From the NCBI GenBank assembly GCA_035629025.1, contig DASPIU010000032.1, forward strand, positions 1 to 64,000: a DNA stretch of 64,000 bases. Reading direction: 5' to 3'. Under the pieces are notes generated by a model that saw only the letters and a program-made list of their open reading frames with translations, made no database searches and was not told the DNA's origin. The translations under genes and the position numbers were made by a program. How positions within the stretch are numbered: the first letter of the stretch is position 1; the number at the start of each line of letters is the position of its first letter. Positions 42,247-51,356 of the stretch are shown piece by piece. Origin of the DNA: Stenotrophomonas_A sp035629025. GTDB taxonomy: Bacteria; Pseudomonadota; Gammaproteobacteria; Xanthomonadales; Xanthomonadaceae.

Positions 42247-43521
42247 ATGGCTGTCAGGTTCGTCTTCATCCATCTCCCCGGTCAAACCGAGGCCGTGCCT
42301 GCAGGGCGGCTTGAGCTCGTGCTGCGCGATGGTCAATTGCTGACCTCACGATTCCAGTACGGCGAGCGCTACCGCCAGCGCGCCGATGCGCTTGACGTGG
42401 ACCCGGTGCCGTTGCCGCTCGCTGGCGAGACCGCCACCGCGCGTGAACCGGTGGGTGGGCTGCCACTGTTTGGTGCGATCCGGGACGCAGCGCCCGATGC
42501 CTGGGGCCGCCGCGTGATTGAAAACAGGCTCGGCCGCGCGGGCCCGCTGCCCGAAGTGACCTACCTGGATCACGCTGGCTCCGATCGTTCCGGCGCGCTG
42601 GACATCCGCACCAACCGCGACAGCACGCCGCGCGAGTCCACGCTGCCGACCAGCCTCGACTTGCCCTATCTGCTCGATGCGGTAGGGCGCATCGAAGCCG
42701 GTGAGCCGGTGCCTGCGCAGCTGGCGCATTTCTTCCAGGGCGGGCCGACCATGGGCGGCATGCGACCCAAGGCGGTGATCCACGATGGCCGGCGCCAGTT
42801 CATCGCCAAGTTCCCATCCACCTCGGACCGGCGCTTCAGTGTGCCGGCGGTGGAGCACGCCACCCTGGTGCTCGCGCGCGAATGTGGCCTCGACGTGCCG
42901 GCTACCCGGCTCATAGAGCTCGACGGTGACCGCAAGGTGATGTTGATCGAACGGTTCGACCGCGAGCCAGTGGAAGGCGGCTTCGCGCGCCGGCACATGG
43001 TGTCGGCGCTGACGATGCTGGGGGTTTCAGAGCTCGAATCGCCGGACCAGAGCTACCAGGCGATCGCCGAAGTCATCAGTTCGCGCGGCGCCGCAGCCTA
43101 CGTTGAACGCGACAGGGTCGAGCTGTTCAAGCGCATGGTGTTCAACATCCTCGTGACCAACAACGACGACCATCTGCGCAACCACGCATTCCTCCACGAC
43201 GCAGCAGGCCGCGGTTGGCGCCTGAGCCCGCTGTATGACGTGGTGCCATCGCCGGAAGTGGGAACCGACCGTTTCCTCAACCTTTCCGTTGGACCGCAGG
43301 GCCGAGCCGCACGGCTGGACAATGCCCTTGCGGGTGCCGGGGCGTTCGGCATCCATCGCCGGGCCGCGGCCCGCATCATCGATGAACTCGTGTTGTGCAC
43401 GCGGGGCTGGCGCAACACGTTCGACGCCTGCGGTGTATCCGAGCGCGACAGTGAAGCCGTCCAGGGCGCGTTCCGGCGAGCGCAGGACATCGGCATCCGC
43501 GAGGTCGAGCGCGCGCTGTAG
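42247..43521 (+). CDS. hipA: HipA-like serine/threonine kinase toxin
   Basis: The 424-residue HipA-fold kinase has the N-terminal lobe P-loop-like GGMRPK (170-175), the ATP lysine K188 (FIAKFPS), ERFDR (235-239), the catalytic loop NNDDHLRNH with D308, and the Mg2+ ligand D331 (LYDVV). E. coli HipA phosphorylates GltX and induces persistence. The target of this member is unknown. It forms a toxin-antitoxin pair with the preceding gene. Confidence 0.87.
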   Translation: MAVRFVFIHLPGQTEAVPAGRLELVLRDGQLLTSRFQYGERYRQRADALDVDPVPLPLAGETATAREPVGGLPLFGAIRDAAPDAWGRRVIENRLGRAGPLPEVTYLDHAGSDRSGALDIRTNRDSTPRESTLPTSLDLPYLLDAVGRIEAGEPVPAQLAHFFQGGPTMGGMRPKAVIHDGRRQFIAKFPSTSDRRFSVPAVEHATLVLARECGLDVPATRLIELDGDRKVMLIERFDREPVEGGFARRHMVSALTMLGVSELESPDQSYQAIAEVISSRGAAAYVERDRVELFKRMVFNILVTNNDDHLRNHAFLHDAAGRGWRLSPLYDVVPSPEVGTDRFLNLSVGPQGRAARLDNALAGAGAFGIHRRAAARIIDELVLCTRGWRNTFDACGVSERDSEAVQGAFRRAQDIGIREVERAL

Positions 43522-43527
43522 CCGCCG

Positions 43528-44424
43528 CTACCGCCTCATGCAACTGTCATCCCCCGTCACCGCCGGCGCCTTCATCCGGTAGATATCCAGCTTGCCCGCG
43601 CGCGGCGCGCGCGCCGTGCCCGTGACCAGCAGCTCGCCGGGCTTGTGCGCATCGAGCGCCGGGCCAAGCGTGGTGCCGCCTTCATCGTTGAAGGACAGCG
43701 CCAGCGGCTGCGCCTCCGCATAGCGTCCCTGCCGGCATTGCGCGACCCATAGCCGCACCGGCGCGGTGGCCGCATCGGCCGAGCGCGCAAAGACGATGGC
43801 GCGACCGTCGCCCAGCCACGCGGCGTCGAACTCGTCCTGCGCCGTGGCCAATCCCGCGACCGGCTGCGGATCGGCGAAAGCCTGCCCATCCCAGCGCGCG
43901 ACGAACAGGTCATGGCGCCCGGCGCCGCCATGGCCATCGCTGGCGAACAGCAGGCTGCGCCCGTCGGCCGAGAGTGTCGGCGCCCATTCGTCGCCTCGTG
44001 AGTTGACGCCCGCGCCGAGGTTCTGCGCAGGGCCGAAGCTGCCATCGGCGGCAACCGCCGCGCGATACAGATCGTCGCCGCCCTGGCCGCCCTTGCGGTT
44101 GGAGAAGAAGTACAGCCAGCGACCGTCGGCGCTGAAGAACGGATCGAAGTCGTTGGCGCTGGAGTTGAGCGGCAGCGGTCGCGCATCCTGCCAGCGGCCA
44201 TCGCGCAGCACGGCCTGCCACAAGTCCCAGCCACCCGCGCCGCCGGGCCGGTCGGTGCTGCCCCAGACGATGCGCTGGCCGTCCGGCGACACGCTGCCAC
44301 GCACTTCGTTGGCGGCAGTGGAGACCACGCCCATGCCCTCGATGCCGAACTCGGACAGGCCCGAGGCGGGCGGGGTAAAGAGTAGACTCGCGGTGAGCGC
44401 GAGCAGCGGCAGTCCGAGACGCAT
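43528..44424 (-). CDS. secreted PD40/TolB-like beta-propeller protein
   Basis: The 298-residue protein has a signal peptide (LPLLALTASLLFTPPASG) and several PD40 repeats: SPDGQRIVW, SADGRWLYFFSNR, SADGRSLLFASDG and so on. The fold is a TolB-like propeller in the periplasm or envelope. No catalytic motif is visible. It is convergent with hipA, separated by six bases. Confidence 0.75.
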   Translation of the reverse strand: MRLGLPLLALTASLLFTPPASGLSEFGIEGMGVVSTAANEVRGSVSPDGQRIVWGSTDRPGGAGGWDLWQAVLRDGRWQDARPLPLNSSANDFDPFFSADGRWLYFFSNRKGGQGGDDLYRAAVAADGSFGPAQNLGAGVNSRGDEWAPTLSADGRSLLFASDGHGGAGRHDLFVARWDGQAFADPQPVAGLATAQDEFDAAWLGDGRAIVFARSADAATAPVRLWVAQCRQGRYAEAQPLALSFNDEGGTTLGPALDAHKPGELLVTGTARAPRAGKLDIYRMKAPAVTGDDSCMRR

Positions 44425-44475
44425 GTCCGGTTCCCCAAGGCGATGCGCACCAGTCTAGCCAACCCGAGAGGCCAC

Positions 44476-45324
44476 ATGACCCCGTCCCGCTTCGCTGTGT
44501 TCGGCCACCCGGTCGCCCATTCGCTCTCGCCGCGCATCCATGCCGCGTTTGGACGGCAATTGGGGATCGCGCTCGAATACGTCGCTGTTGACACCACGCC
44601 CGCGCAGTTTGGCGATGCCCTGGCGCAGCTGGCGGCGCGTGGCGGCCACGGCGCCAACGTCACCTTGCCGCTGAAGGAAGACGCTTTCGCGCTGGCCGCG
44701 ACCCACAGCCAGCGGGCAATACGCGCTGGCGCAGTCAACACCCTGGTGCGGCGCGAAACCGGCTGGCACGGCGACAACACCGATGGCGCCGGCCTGGTTC
44801 GCGACCTCACCGAACGTCACGGCCTGGACCTGCGCGGCCGTCGCGCGCTGCTGATCGGCGCAGGCGGCGCGGCACGCGGCGTGGCACCGGCACTGCTCGA
44901 TGCTGGCGTGCGCGAGATGGTCATCATCAACCGCACCCCCGCGCGCGCCGATGCGCTCGCCGATGCCCTGGGCGAACCCGACCGCGTCTACACGCGCTAC
45001 TGGGAAGACCTGCGCGAGCTCGGCGACTTTGAATTGATCATCAACGCCACCGCGGCCGGCCGCGACCCGGCCGGCGCATTTGCCCTGCCGCTGTCGCTGG
45101 TGGACAGCATGACCGCGGCGGTGGACCTGAACTACGGCGAGGCGGCGATCGACTTCCTGGCCTGGGCACGCGCGGCGCGCTGCCGCGACGTGGTCGATGG
45201 CCTCGGCATGCTGGTGGAGCAGGCGGCCGAGGCGTTCGAGCTGTGGCACGGCGTGCGGCCGCAGACCAATCCCATCCACGACGAACTGCGCCAGCGCGAC
45301 CGCGTGCTGGTGGGCGAGGACTGA
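44476..45324 (+). CDS. aroE: shikimate dehydrogenase
   Basis: AroE reduces 3-dehydroshikimate with NADPH in aromatic amino acid synthesis. In the 282-residue protein, SLSPRIHAAF binds shikimate, NVTLPLKEDAF carries the catalytic lysine, GAGGAARG binds the nucleotide and NRTP is the NADP-phosphate site. ATG 44476 fits the family start; the frame opens at 44443. Confidence 0.94.
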   Translation: MTPSRFAVFGHPVAHSLSPRIHAAFGRQLGIALEYVAVDTTPAQFGDALAQLAARGGHGANVTLPLKEDAFALAATHSQRAIRAGAVNTLVRRETGWHGDNTDGAGLVRDLTERHGLDLRGRRALLIGAGGAARGVAPALLDAGVREMVIINRTPARADALADALGEPDRVYTRYWEDLRELGDFELIINATAAGRDPAGAFALPLSLVDSMTAAVDLNYGEAAIDFLAWARAARCRDVVDGLGMLVEQAAEAFELWHGVRPQTNPIHDELRQRDRVLVGED

Positions 45325-45327
45325 ATC

Positions 45328-45675
45328 ATGGCGATGGCCGCCCTGCTCGCCCTGCTGGACGCCCTGCTGTGGCGCCTGCCGATGTTCATTGCCATTGCCG
45401 TGGGAATGTCCCTGCTGTTGCGCGCGCCCGGCACGCCGCAACGGCGGCTCGGCATGCTGGGCCTGGCGCTGTGCCTGGCCAGCGTGCTGGTCGATGCCCT
45501 GGTCGGCATGCTGCCGATGGCACTGCTGTCGCAGGGTGGGGCGACCTCGTTGTCGCAGCTGGCGCCGATCATGCGCGGGGCCGGGCTGGTCGTGCACCTG
45601 CTGCTGGCCGGCGGCGTGCTGATGCTGTCGTGGGCCTTGGCGCGCACGTCGCGGCTCACTCCGACGCTGGATTGA
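45328..45675 (+). CDS. small hypothetical inner-membrane protein
   Basis: The 115-residue protein has about three hydrophobic helices (LPMFIAIAVGMSLLL, LGMLGLALCLASVLVDALVGM, GLVVHLLLAGGVLMLSW). It starts three bases after aroE and probably shares its mRNA. It belongs to no family I recognise. Confidence 0.65.
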   Translation: MAMAALLALLDALLWRLPMFIAIAVGMSLLLRAPGTPQRRLGMLGLALCLASVLVDALVGMLPMALLSQGGATSLSQLAPIMRGAGLVVHLLLAGGVLMLSWALARTSRLTPTLD

Positions 45676-45721
45676 GCCGCAGTCCCAGCCATTGCGACCA
45701 GGGGCGTGAGAAAATGCCCGC

Positions 45722-47857
45722 ATGAACGATGAAGTGGCCGCACCGCCGGCAGAAGCGACCGGCAAGGCCACCGGCCCGCGCAAGCTCGACGAGAGCTTGA
45801 AGGCGAGCATTCGCGAAGCCTACGCCAGGCTGCAGGCCAACACCCCCGGCTTCACTACTCGGCGCGCGCAGAGCCGCATGATCGGCGTGGTGTCGCGCGC
45901 GCTCGCCACCTCTGGCGGCATTGCCGTGGCTGAAGCACCCACCGGCGTCGGCAAGAGTCTGGGCTACCTGACAGCCGGGGTGCCGATTGCATTGGCGGCG
46001 AAGAAGAAGCTGGTCATCAGCACCGGCACCGTGGCGCTGCAATCGCAATTGGTCGAGCGCGACATACCCGCCTTCCTCAAGGCCACCGGACTGGAGGCCA
46101 GTGTCGCCCTGGCCAAGGGCCGCACCCGCTACCTGTGCACGCGCAACGCCGCCGAACTGCAGGGCGAAACCAGCCAGGACGCGCTGTTCGAGGATGCGCA
46201 GGCGCTGTACGACCGTCCGCTGAGCCCGGCCGACACCGAAGTGGCGCGGCGCCTCGGCAAGGCCTATGCACAGCAGGCATGGAATGGCGACCTGGACCAG
46301 GCGCCGGAAACCATCTCCCTGCCGCTGCGCCTGCGCATTACCACGCCGGCCTCCGGCTGCGCCGGGCGGCGCTGCAGCTACGCGGCGCAGTGCCCGGTGC
46401 TGCGCGCGCGCAATGACGTGCGCGAAGCGCAGATCGTCGTCACCAATCACGCCTTGCTGCTGTCCACCTTGCAGCTGGGCGATGTGGAAAACGGCCAGCC
46501 ACTGATCGCCGCGCCCGCGGACATGCTGCTGGTGCTGGACGAAGGCCATCACGTGGCGGGGGTGGCCATCGACCAGGGCGCGGCGAACCTGCCGCTGGAC
46601 GACATGGCCAAGCGCACCGGCCGCTTGCAGATCCTCATCGCCGCCGCGTACCGCGCAGTGGACAAGGAGCGCATCGGCACGCTGCTGCCCAACGAGGCGG
46701 TGGAACTGGCGGCCGATGTCGCCAAGCGGCTGAAGGCCTTCGATGCCGAAGTCGAGCGCACCTGGAAGCCCGATGCCAGCGAACGCGAGCCGATGTGGCG
46801 CGCGCCCAATGGCCAGCTGCCGCCGGACTGGATGCCGGCGATCGAGGAACTGGGCGAGCAGACCCGCGCCCTGTTCAATTGGGTGCATGCGGCGCATGGC
46901 CTGGTCGCAAAGGGCAAGCCGGAAGATGCTGCGCGTGAGCGTCTGCAACGCAGTTTCGGCCTGGCCCTGGAAATGGTCGAGCAGCAGCACGCGCTGTGGA
47001 CTGGCTGGCGCCGCGAGGACAAGGAGGGCCAGCCGCCGATGGCGCGCTGGCTCACGCTGACGCGCGAGGGCGACATGGTCTGCCATTGCTCGCCGGTCTC
47101 GGCCGCGCATGTGCTGCGCTCGCTGCTGTGGAACGAGGTGGACTCGGTGGTGATGACCTCGGCCACGCTCACCGCCGGCGGTGATTTCCACGCCTTCGCC
47201 ATCGACACCGGCCTGCCCGAGCATGCCGAGATGGTGTCACTGGAGTCACCGTTCGACCTGCCCAACCAGGCCGAGCTGGTGGTGCCGAATTTCCCGGTTA
47301 CGCCCGACGACCGCGAGGGCCATCCCAAGGAAGTCGCACGTTATCTCGTGCGCGAACTGGACTGGGGCAAGGGGTCGATGGTGTTGTTCACTTCGCGCTG
47401 GAAGATGGAAAAGGTTGCCGACCTGATGCCCATCACCCAGCGCAACCGCGTGCTGGTCCAGGGTGAGGGCAACAAGTCGCAGATCATTGCCGAGCACCTG
47501 CGCCGGATTGCGGCGGGTGAAGGTTCGGTATTGTTTGGCTTGAACTCGTTTGGCGAAGGTCTGGACCTGCCAGGAGAAGCCTGCACGACGGTCGTCATCA
47601 CCCAGGTGCCCTTCGCGGTGCCGACCGACCCGCAAACCGCGACGCTGGGCGAGTGGCTGGAAAGCCGCGGGCACAATGCCTTCAACCTGATCGCCATCCC
47701 GCACGCGCTGCGTACGTTGACTCAGTTCGCGGGGCGGTTGATCCGTACGTCCAGTGACCATGGCCGCGTGATCATTCTTGACTCGCGGTTGCTGACGCGG
47801 CGCTATGGGCGCCGCATCATCGATGCGCTGCCGCCGTTTCGGCGGGTGATTGGGTGA
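45722..47857 (+). CDS. dinG: ATP-dependent DNA helicase DinG
   Basis: This is a 711-residue superfamily 2 helicase of the XPD/DinG iron-sulfur group. Walker A is APTGVGKS (72-79) and the Walker B box DEGHH is near residue 272. Four cysteines for the cluster are in YLCTRN and SGCAGRRCSYAAQC. DinG unwinds R-loops and 5'-tailed DNA. It is the last core gene before the accessory region. Confidence 0.93.
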   Translation: MNDEVAAPPAEATGKATGPRKLDESLKASIREAYARLQANTPGFTTRRAQSRMIGVVSRALATSGGIAVAEAPTGVGKSLGYLTAGVPIALAAKKKLVISTGTVALQSQLVERDIPAFLKATGLEASVALAKGRTRYLCTRNAAELQGETSQDALFEDAQALYDRPLSPADTEVARRLGKAYAQQAWNGDLDQAPETISLPLRLRITTPASGCAGRRCSYAAQCPVLRARNDVREAQIVVTNHALLLSTLQLGDVENGQPLIAAPADMLLVLDEGHHVAGVAIDQGAANLPLDDMAKRTGRLQILIAAAYRAVDKERIGTLLPNEAVELAADVAKRLKAFDAEVERTWKPDASEREPMWRAPNGQLPPDWMPAIEELGEQTRALFNWVHAAHGLVAKGKPEDAARERLQRSFGLALEMVEQQHALWTGWRREDKEGQPPMARWLTLTREGDMVCHCSPVSAAHVLRSLLWNEVDSVVMTSATLTAGGDFHAFAIDTGLPEHAEMVSLESPFDLPNQAELVVPNFPVTPDDREGHPKEVARYLVRELDWGKGSMVLFTSRWKMEKVADLMPITQRNRVLVQGEGNKSQIIAEHLRRIAAGEGSVLFGLNSFGEGLDLPGEACTTVVITQVPFAVPTDPQTATLGEWLESRGHNAFNLIAIPHALRTLTQFAGRLIRTSSDHGRVIILDSRLLTRRYGRRIIDALPPFRRVIG

Positions 47858-48140
47858 GTTCGCCCAAGTAGAACGGGGGCGTCTGGAGTGTGCGTTGGCG
47901 TAGAGTTTCGCCCTCCAGGTAGGAGTTCTGGAGACGGACAGCAGAGCTGAGGATTTGCGACGTCGGCGGATGGACTTATCCCGAAGGTTGGACGGGGCCA
48001 TCGTCAACAGGGCGGTGCTGGCTGTTCATAAGCGTTAGCTTGGCCCAGCGAGTCCCGAGGGAAGAAGTTCACATTCCCAGGGAGGAGTTCAGTAAATTCC
48101 CCGGGAAGAGTCGCTGCGATTGAACAAGTAAGGACTCCTA
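47858..48140. other. gap with a remnant of an immunity-like gene
   Basis: Mostly non-coding. From about 47920 to 48000 it resembles the start region of the immunity-like gene at 51357: TAGGAG then, in register, codons reading TDSRAEDLRRRRM against MDSRTEELQRRRM. The start codon is ACG here and the rest is not recognisable. Confidence 0.5.
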
Positions 48141-48503
48141 ATGTCGTTTTCATATTCAGCATGGCTCGGCAATGTGAGAATGATTGCAGAGGCATTCGCC
48201 GACAGCGAATTTCAGCGTGATGCATGGAGCGGGAGACTGGCGTCTTCCCTTAGCTCTCCAGATGAGATGATGTGCGTCTATTTTGATGATGTTCTCGTCC
48301 CGGATTTCATTGCTGAGAACCGAAGCGACATCGGCGAGGGGTGCGCCGCTGTGGGTGCTGCGCTGACAGCGTTGCTAGAGCAATTTCCATGGCCCATGGA
48401 TAACGGGTTTATATCAGCAGAACTGTTACTCGAAATGCCGCAGTGGTCTGATGTGTGCAAGGCGGCAGGCGCCTTTTTGGAGTGTCTGCCCGCTGATGGC
48501 TGA
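48141..48503 (+). CDS. hypothetical protein, candidate orphan immunity protein
   Basis: In the 120-residue acidic protein of low GC relative to the core genome, AAGGA precedes the ATG. There is no signal peptide or recognised domain. It lies in a run of short genes and toxin remnants upstream of an Rhs system, and soluble acidic proteins of this size in such places are often immunity proteins; that role is inferred only. Confidence 0.5.
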   Translation: MSFSYSAWLGNVRMIAEAFADSEFQRDAWSGRLASSLSSPDEMMCVYFDDVLVPDFIAENRSDIGEGCAAVGAALTALLEQFPWPMDNGFISAELLLEMPQWSDVCKAAGAFLECLPADG

Positions 48504-49037
48504 CTGGGGAGCGGCTCGATTACGGCCGGCGCAAGATCACCACTGATTTTCGCGAGCCTGGCGAACCCTGCAGCGGTCATTGGTTTTACTGAATATCAAC
48601 ACGAAGAGCGGCGAGGTCTCTTTGAGCTGGAAGGCGACGGGATCAAACCTAACGCAACACCGAACGGTGTGCGCCTTGAAAGATGGGGCCTGCTAGTGAA
48701 GCCAAACAGCTTTCTCATGCATAGGTTTGCTTGCGCCTTGCTGCTTATTGCCACCGCCTCACTGGCCGCTGTATGTGACCGTGTTTTGGCAGCACGCTGG
48801 CAGGCATGCAAACTTGCCGGCCATCCGACTTCTGGGGCCATCACCCTGGGTCGACATACCGGGATATTGTTTATTAGTCTCGCACTTCGTCTGCCCACCA
48901 TTCCTTGCTGTGTTATCTGCCTTTGACCTGCCCCCACTGAGCAGTACCAAGTGAAGTAAAGTCAAAGGGCGCGATGGGTCTCCCAGCAACGGGCAAGTTC
49001 TCCGCTGCGAATGCAATCTAAAATTGAGCGATACGCT
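48504..49037. other. 534-base degenerate stretch, no intact gene
   Basis: Two frames look like gene remnants. One, 48497-48592, ends GHWFY and a stop. The other is open from 48507 to 48926 but has no start until 48669; it reads through ...LERWGLLVKPNSF... into a hydrophobic segment. Neither is a credible complete gene. Both fit decayed toxin/immunity cassettes. Confidence 0.4.
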
Positions 49038-49478
49038 ATGACGGCCTCGATCAAAGTTCATTTTCAGTTGCTGCAAGATGCGGATGGCTACCCTCCGGTA
49101 GCAGTCGAATCAATATGGGCCACGCCAGGTGATGCGCCAAACATATTCGTTTTGGACAACATTCCGTTCTTTGTCCGGCAGGCAACAGTCGGGGACGTCG
49201 TCAAGGTGCGGGAGCAAGATGGCAGATACTGGTTCGATCACGCCGTGGCCAAGTCAGGGAATTCCTTGATAAGAGCTGTCTTCTTTAACTCCACTGGTGT
49301 TGATGAGGTTAAGGTTTGTCTTGTCTCGCGAGGATGCGCCGCTGAGTATTTGCAGGCGCATAACCTGCTGGCAGTCAACGTCCCTGTCGAAACCGATCTT
49401 GCCTCTATCCAGCAATACTTGGATGCGAAGGCAGCAGAGGGGATGCTGGACTACGAAGAACCTATACTGCGGCAGTAG
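49038..49478 (+). CDS. DUF4265-like protein, candidate orphan immunity protein
   Basis: In the 146-residue protein, the pattern KVHFQLLQDADGYPPVAVESIWA, NIPFFVRQATVGDVVKV and the later two-layer part match DUF4265, a family seen beside polymorphic toxins. ATG 49011 (nine codons upstream) is an alternative start. It is not next to an intact toxin here, so it looks like an orphan. Assignment by memory of the family pattern. Confidence 0.6.
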   Translation: MTASIKVHFQLLQDADGYPPVAVESIWATPGDAPNIFVLDNIPFFVRQATVGDVVKVREQDGRYWFDHAVAKSGNSLIRAVFFNSTGVDEVKVCLVSRGCAAEYLQAHNLLAVNVPVETDLASIQQYLDAKAAEGMLDYEEPILRQ

Positions 49479-49779
49479 TGAGGCGTTCCAGTTCAGTTGG
49501 CAAGCGCTCGAGCTGCATAGGCTAAAGCCGGACTTGGCATCGACACACCGGTTCAATTCTTGAGATGCATCCAACATCGCTCGGCGCTGGCTGCAAGAAC
49601 GCTGCCGGACTCATGACGCACGTGCGGAATGGTGGGCCGTGGTCGCTGGAAGGAACGGCGCTCGTGGGTACGTTCCTCGTCCACGTGAGCGAAACGCGGC
49701 TGCGTACTTCCTTGTAGGGCGACTGGCGGAAGCGTGAGAGTTTCAGTGGTGACGGATGAGTACGCGCACGCAGCGCGAT
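49479..49779. other. 301-base stretch without recognisable gene
   Basis: Short frames only. Nothing with a ribosome site or family pattern is visible between the DUF4265-like gene and the transposase remnant. Confidence 0.4.
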
Positions 49780-50088
49780 CGCAGTGTCGTAACGTCTGTA
49801 CGCAGGTGCAGCTAGCACAAGCCAAACCCCAGTCGCGATAGGCGCTCGTCAGCCGGACTAACCAGTCGGCATCCGGGCGTTCTCTCCCGCCGGCCTTGGC
49901 TTGAAGCGAAAGCACGTCTGGCTCACCGAGAAGGTCTGCAGGTCGGCGCTGAGCTGGGGGCCTCGGCATACATCTTCTTCAGTCGACGGTTTTCGTCCTG
50001 CAGCTCCTTGAGCTGGGACATCAGCGAGGCATCCATGCCACCGAACTTGCTGCACCATTTGTAAAAAGTTGCCGAGCTGACCTCCGAT
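49780..50088 (-). pseudogene. IS3-family transposase remnant (orfA and orfB fragments)
   Basis: On the minus strand, 50082-49957 encodes SSATFYKWCSKFGGMDAS and ENRRLKKMYAEA, the helix-turn-helix and leucine-zipper part of an IS3-group OrfA. A frameshift (CCCCC) follows, then QLSADL. Further on (about 49870-49800), DADWLVRLTSAYRDWGLA resembles an internal part of OrfB. Ends and most of both genes are missing. Confidence 0.65.
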
Positions 50089-50119
50089 CAATTTTGGATT
50101 CAACAAGGCATTAGACGCT

Positions 50120-50491
50120 ATGAAGAGACCAAATGAACTCTTGTGTGTGGTGGGGCTTCTGGTGGCATCTTCGGGGCTCGCTGCATGTTCACCAGTTGGA
50201 TTTGAGTGCGGGCAAACTGTGCAGGGTGTTGTCCCCTCGCCAGACGGAGATTTTGTTGCGGAGGTTCTACTTGTTCAATGTGGCGCTACAACTGCAGACG
50301 CAACTTGGGTTCTACTGAGTCGCAGCGGCGCGTCGGTTGATAGTGATAACGATAAGGTTGCGGTATTTGAGGGTGGCGCTGTGGATGCGTCGTGGCGTGC
50401 CGCGACCCTGAATATTGATTTCAAGGGATCAAAGGCTTTCAGGATGGAGCGTGAGAAGCACGGTGTGTCGATTACCTATAACGAGAAGTAA
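50120..50491 (+). CDS. hypothetical lipoprotein
   Basis: The 123-residue protein has a lipoprotein signal, LLVASSGLAACSPVG, with the lipidated cysteine at 23. The mature part has a short beta-rich pattern (VVPSPDGDFVAEVLLVQCG) and no known catalytic motif. It lies among immunity-like genes, so an envelope immunity role is possible but unproven. Confidence 0.6.
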   Translation: MKRPNELLCVVGLLVASSGLAACSPVGFECGQTVQGVVPSPDGDFVAEVLLVQCGATTADATWVLLSRSGASVDSDNDKVAVFEGGAVDASWRAATLNIDFKGSKAFRMEREKHGVSITYNEK

Positions 50492-50774
50492 TGTGCGTGA
50501 GAAATGTTGATTTGATAAGAGACGGCCACTTGGGGGTGGTGGCCATGTCTGGGTTGCTCAGCCTATGGGCTCATCTGCTACTTGCCCTCGTTGAGGCCTT
50601 CTCCAGATTGGGGGCTCGGCCGTGTTGTAACTCTAGAGGCAATTGAGGAACATGCGCTCCAGACTGTCGCAAAGCCGCTTCGTGGATCCGCTTACTTCAA
50701 GGGCTACCGGACAGCCAGCGCGGAGCGCGGCTCCGATTCCGCAGATTGCGGACCTTCAATGCCGACGTGACTAG
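50492..50774. other. 283-base stretch without recognisable gene
   Basis: A 62-codon frame (50582-50770) has no ribosome site and an amino acid pattern typical of chance. The missing upstream part of the toxin tip at 50775 is not present here. Confidence 0.35.
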
Positions 50775-51345
50775 GTGGCGATGCGGGCATCGACCTGTGT
50801 ACGCTTCGACCAAGCGCGGCCGAACCCATACTCCTTCAAGGATCCTGACGGCCGCTGCCCAATTTGCATCCCAATAGGGGTCGGTATCGGGATCTGCCTT
50901 ACGTCCGGGCCTGCAAATGCTCCCGCTCCCGGTGAGCCGACTGTAAACGTGCCCGTCGGCGAGCAGATTGCTAGCGCGATTCCAAATGGAGGCAGGGCAA
51001 CCTCCATGTTCAAGATGACCGCGAGGCGGGCACACAAGCTGGCACAAAGAGCCGCGACACGCGAGGCGAAGCGTGAGGCCGGAATCCTTACAAGTCAGCA
51101 GGCTCAAAGCCAGACAAACGGCAGTGTCGGTAGCTCCCTGTGGGTAGGCAACAAACACACGAGGTTGCGGGCGGTGGACGCAGCAAATGTCGGTTCAAGT
51201 CTCTCGGGTCACGCGAGGCGAGCATGCTGGTATGCCTCAAGTTGAAGCTGGGCGCGTGAAGACTGGCGGCCAGACCGACCCTGCGGGCAGGCCGCGAATA
51301 CAGAGCGAAGGTAAAGTAAGGGTCGATTTTGATCCTGAAAAGTAG
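50775..51345 (+). pseudogene. orphan Rhs C-terminal toxin tip, frameshifted
   Basis: Early codons read NPYSFKDPDGR, the junction between an Rhs core and its variable tip. The tip then runs IPIGVGIGICLTS and TREAKREAGILTSQQ, a motif seen in Rhs-linked nuclease tips. From about 51160 the sense continues in the next frame (QQMSVQVSRVTRGEHAGMPQ, RVKTGGQTDPAGRPRIQ) to TAG 51343-51345. A single indel near 51130-51180 therefore breaks it, and the Rhs core is missing. Nuclease identity is tentative. Confidence 0.65.
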
Positions 51346-51356
51346 GAGTCATACTA

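Noticed and set aside
48669..48926. 85-codon hydrophobic ORF as a gene
   Set aside because: No ribosome site; the same frame is open far upstream with a gene-like pattern, so it looks like the tail of a decayed gene.
50582..50770. 62-codon ORF upstream of the orphan tip
   Set aside because: No ribosome site or family pattern; likely chance.
50775..51245. An intact 156-residue toxin protein
   Set aside because: The conserved-looking tail (GEHAGMPQ and on to 51345) is in the next frame, so the annotated frame ends in a nonsense extension.
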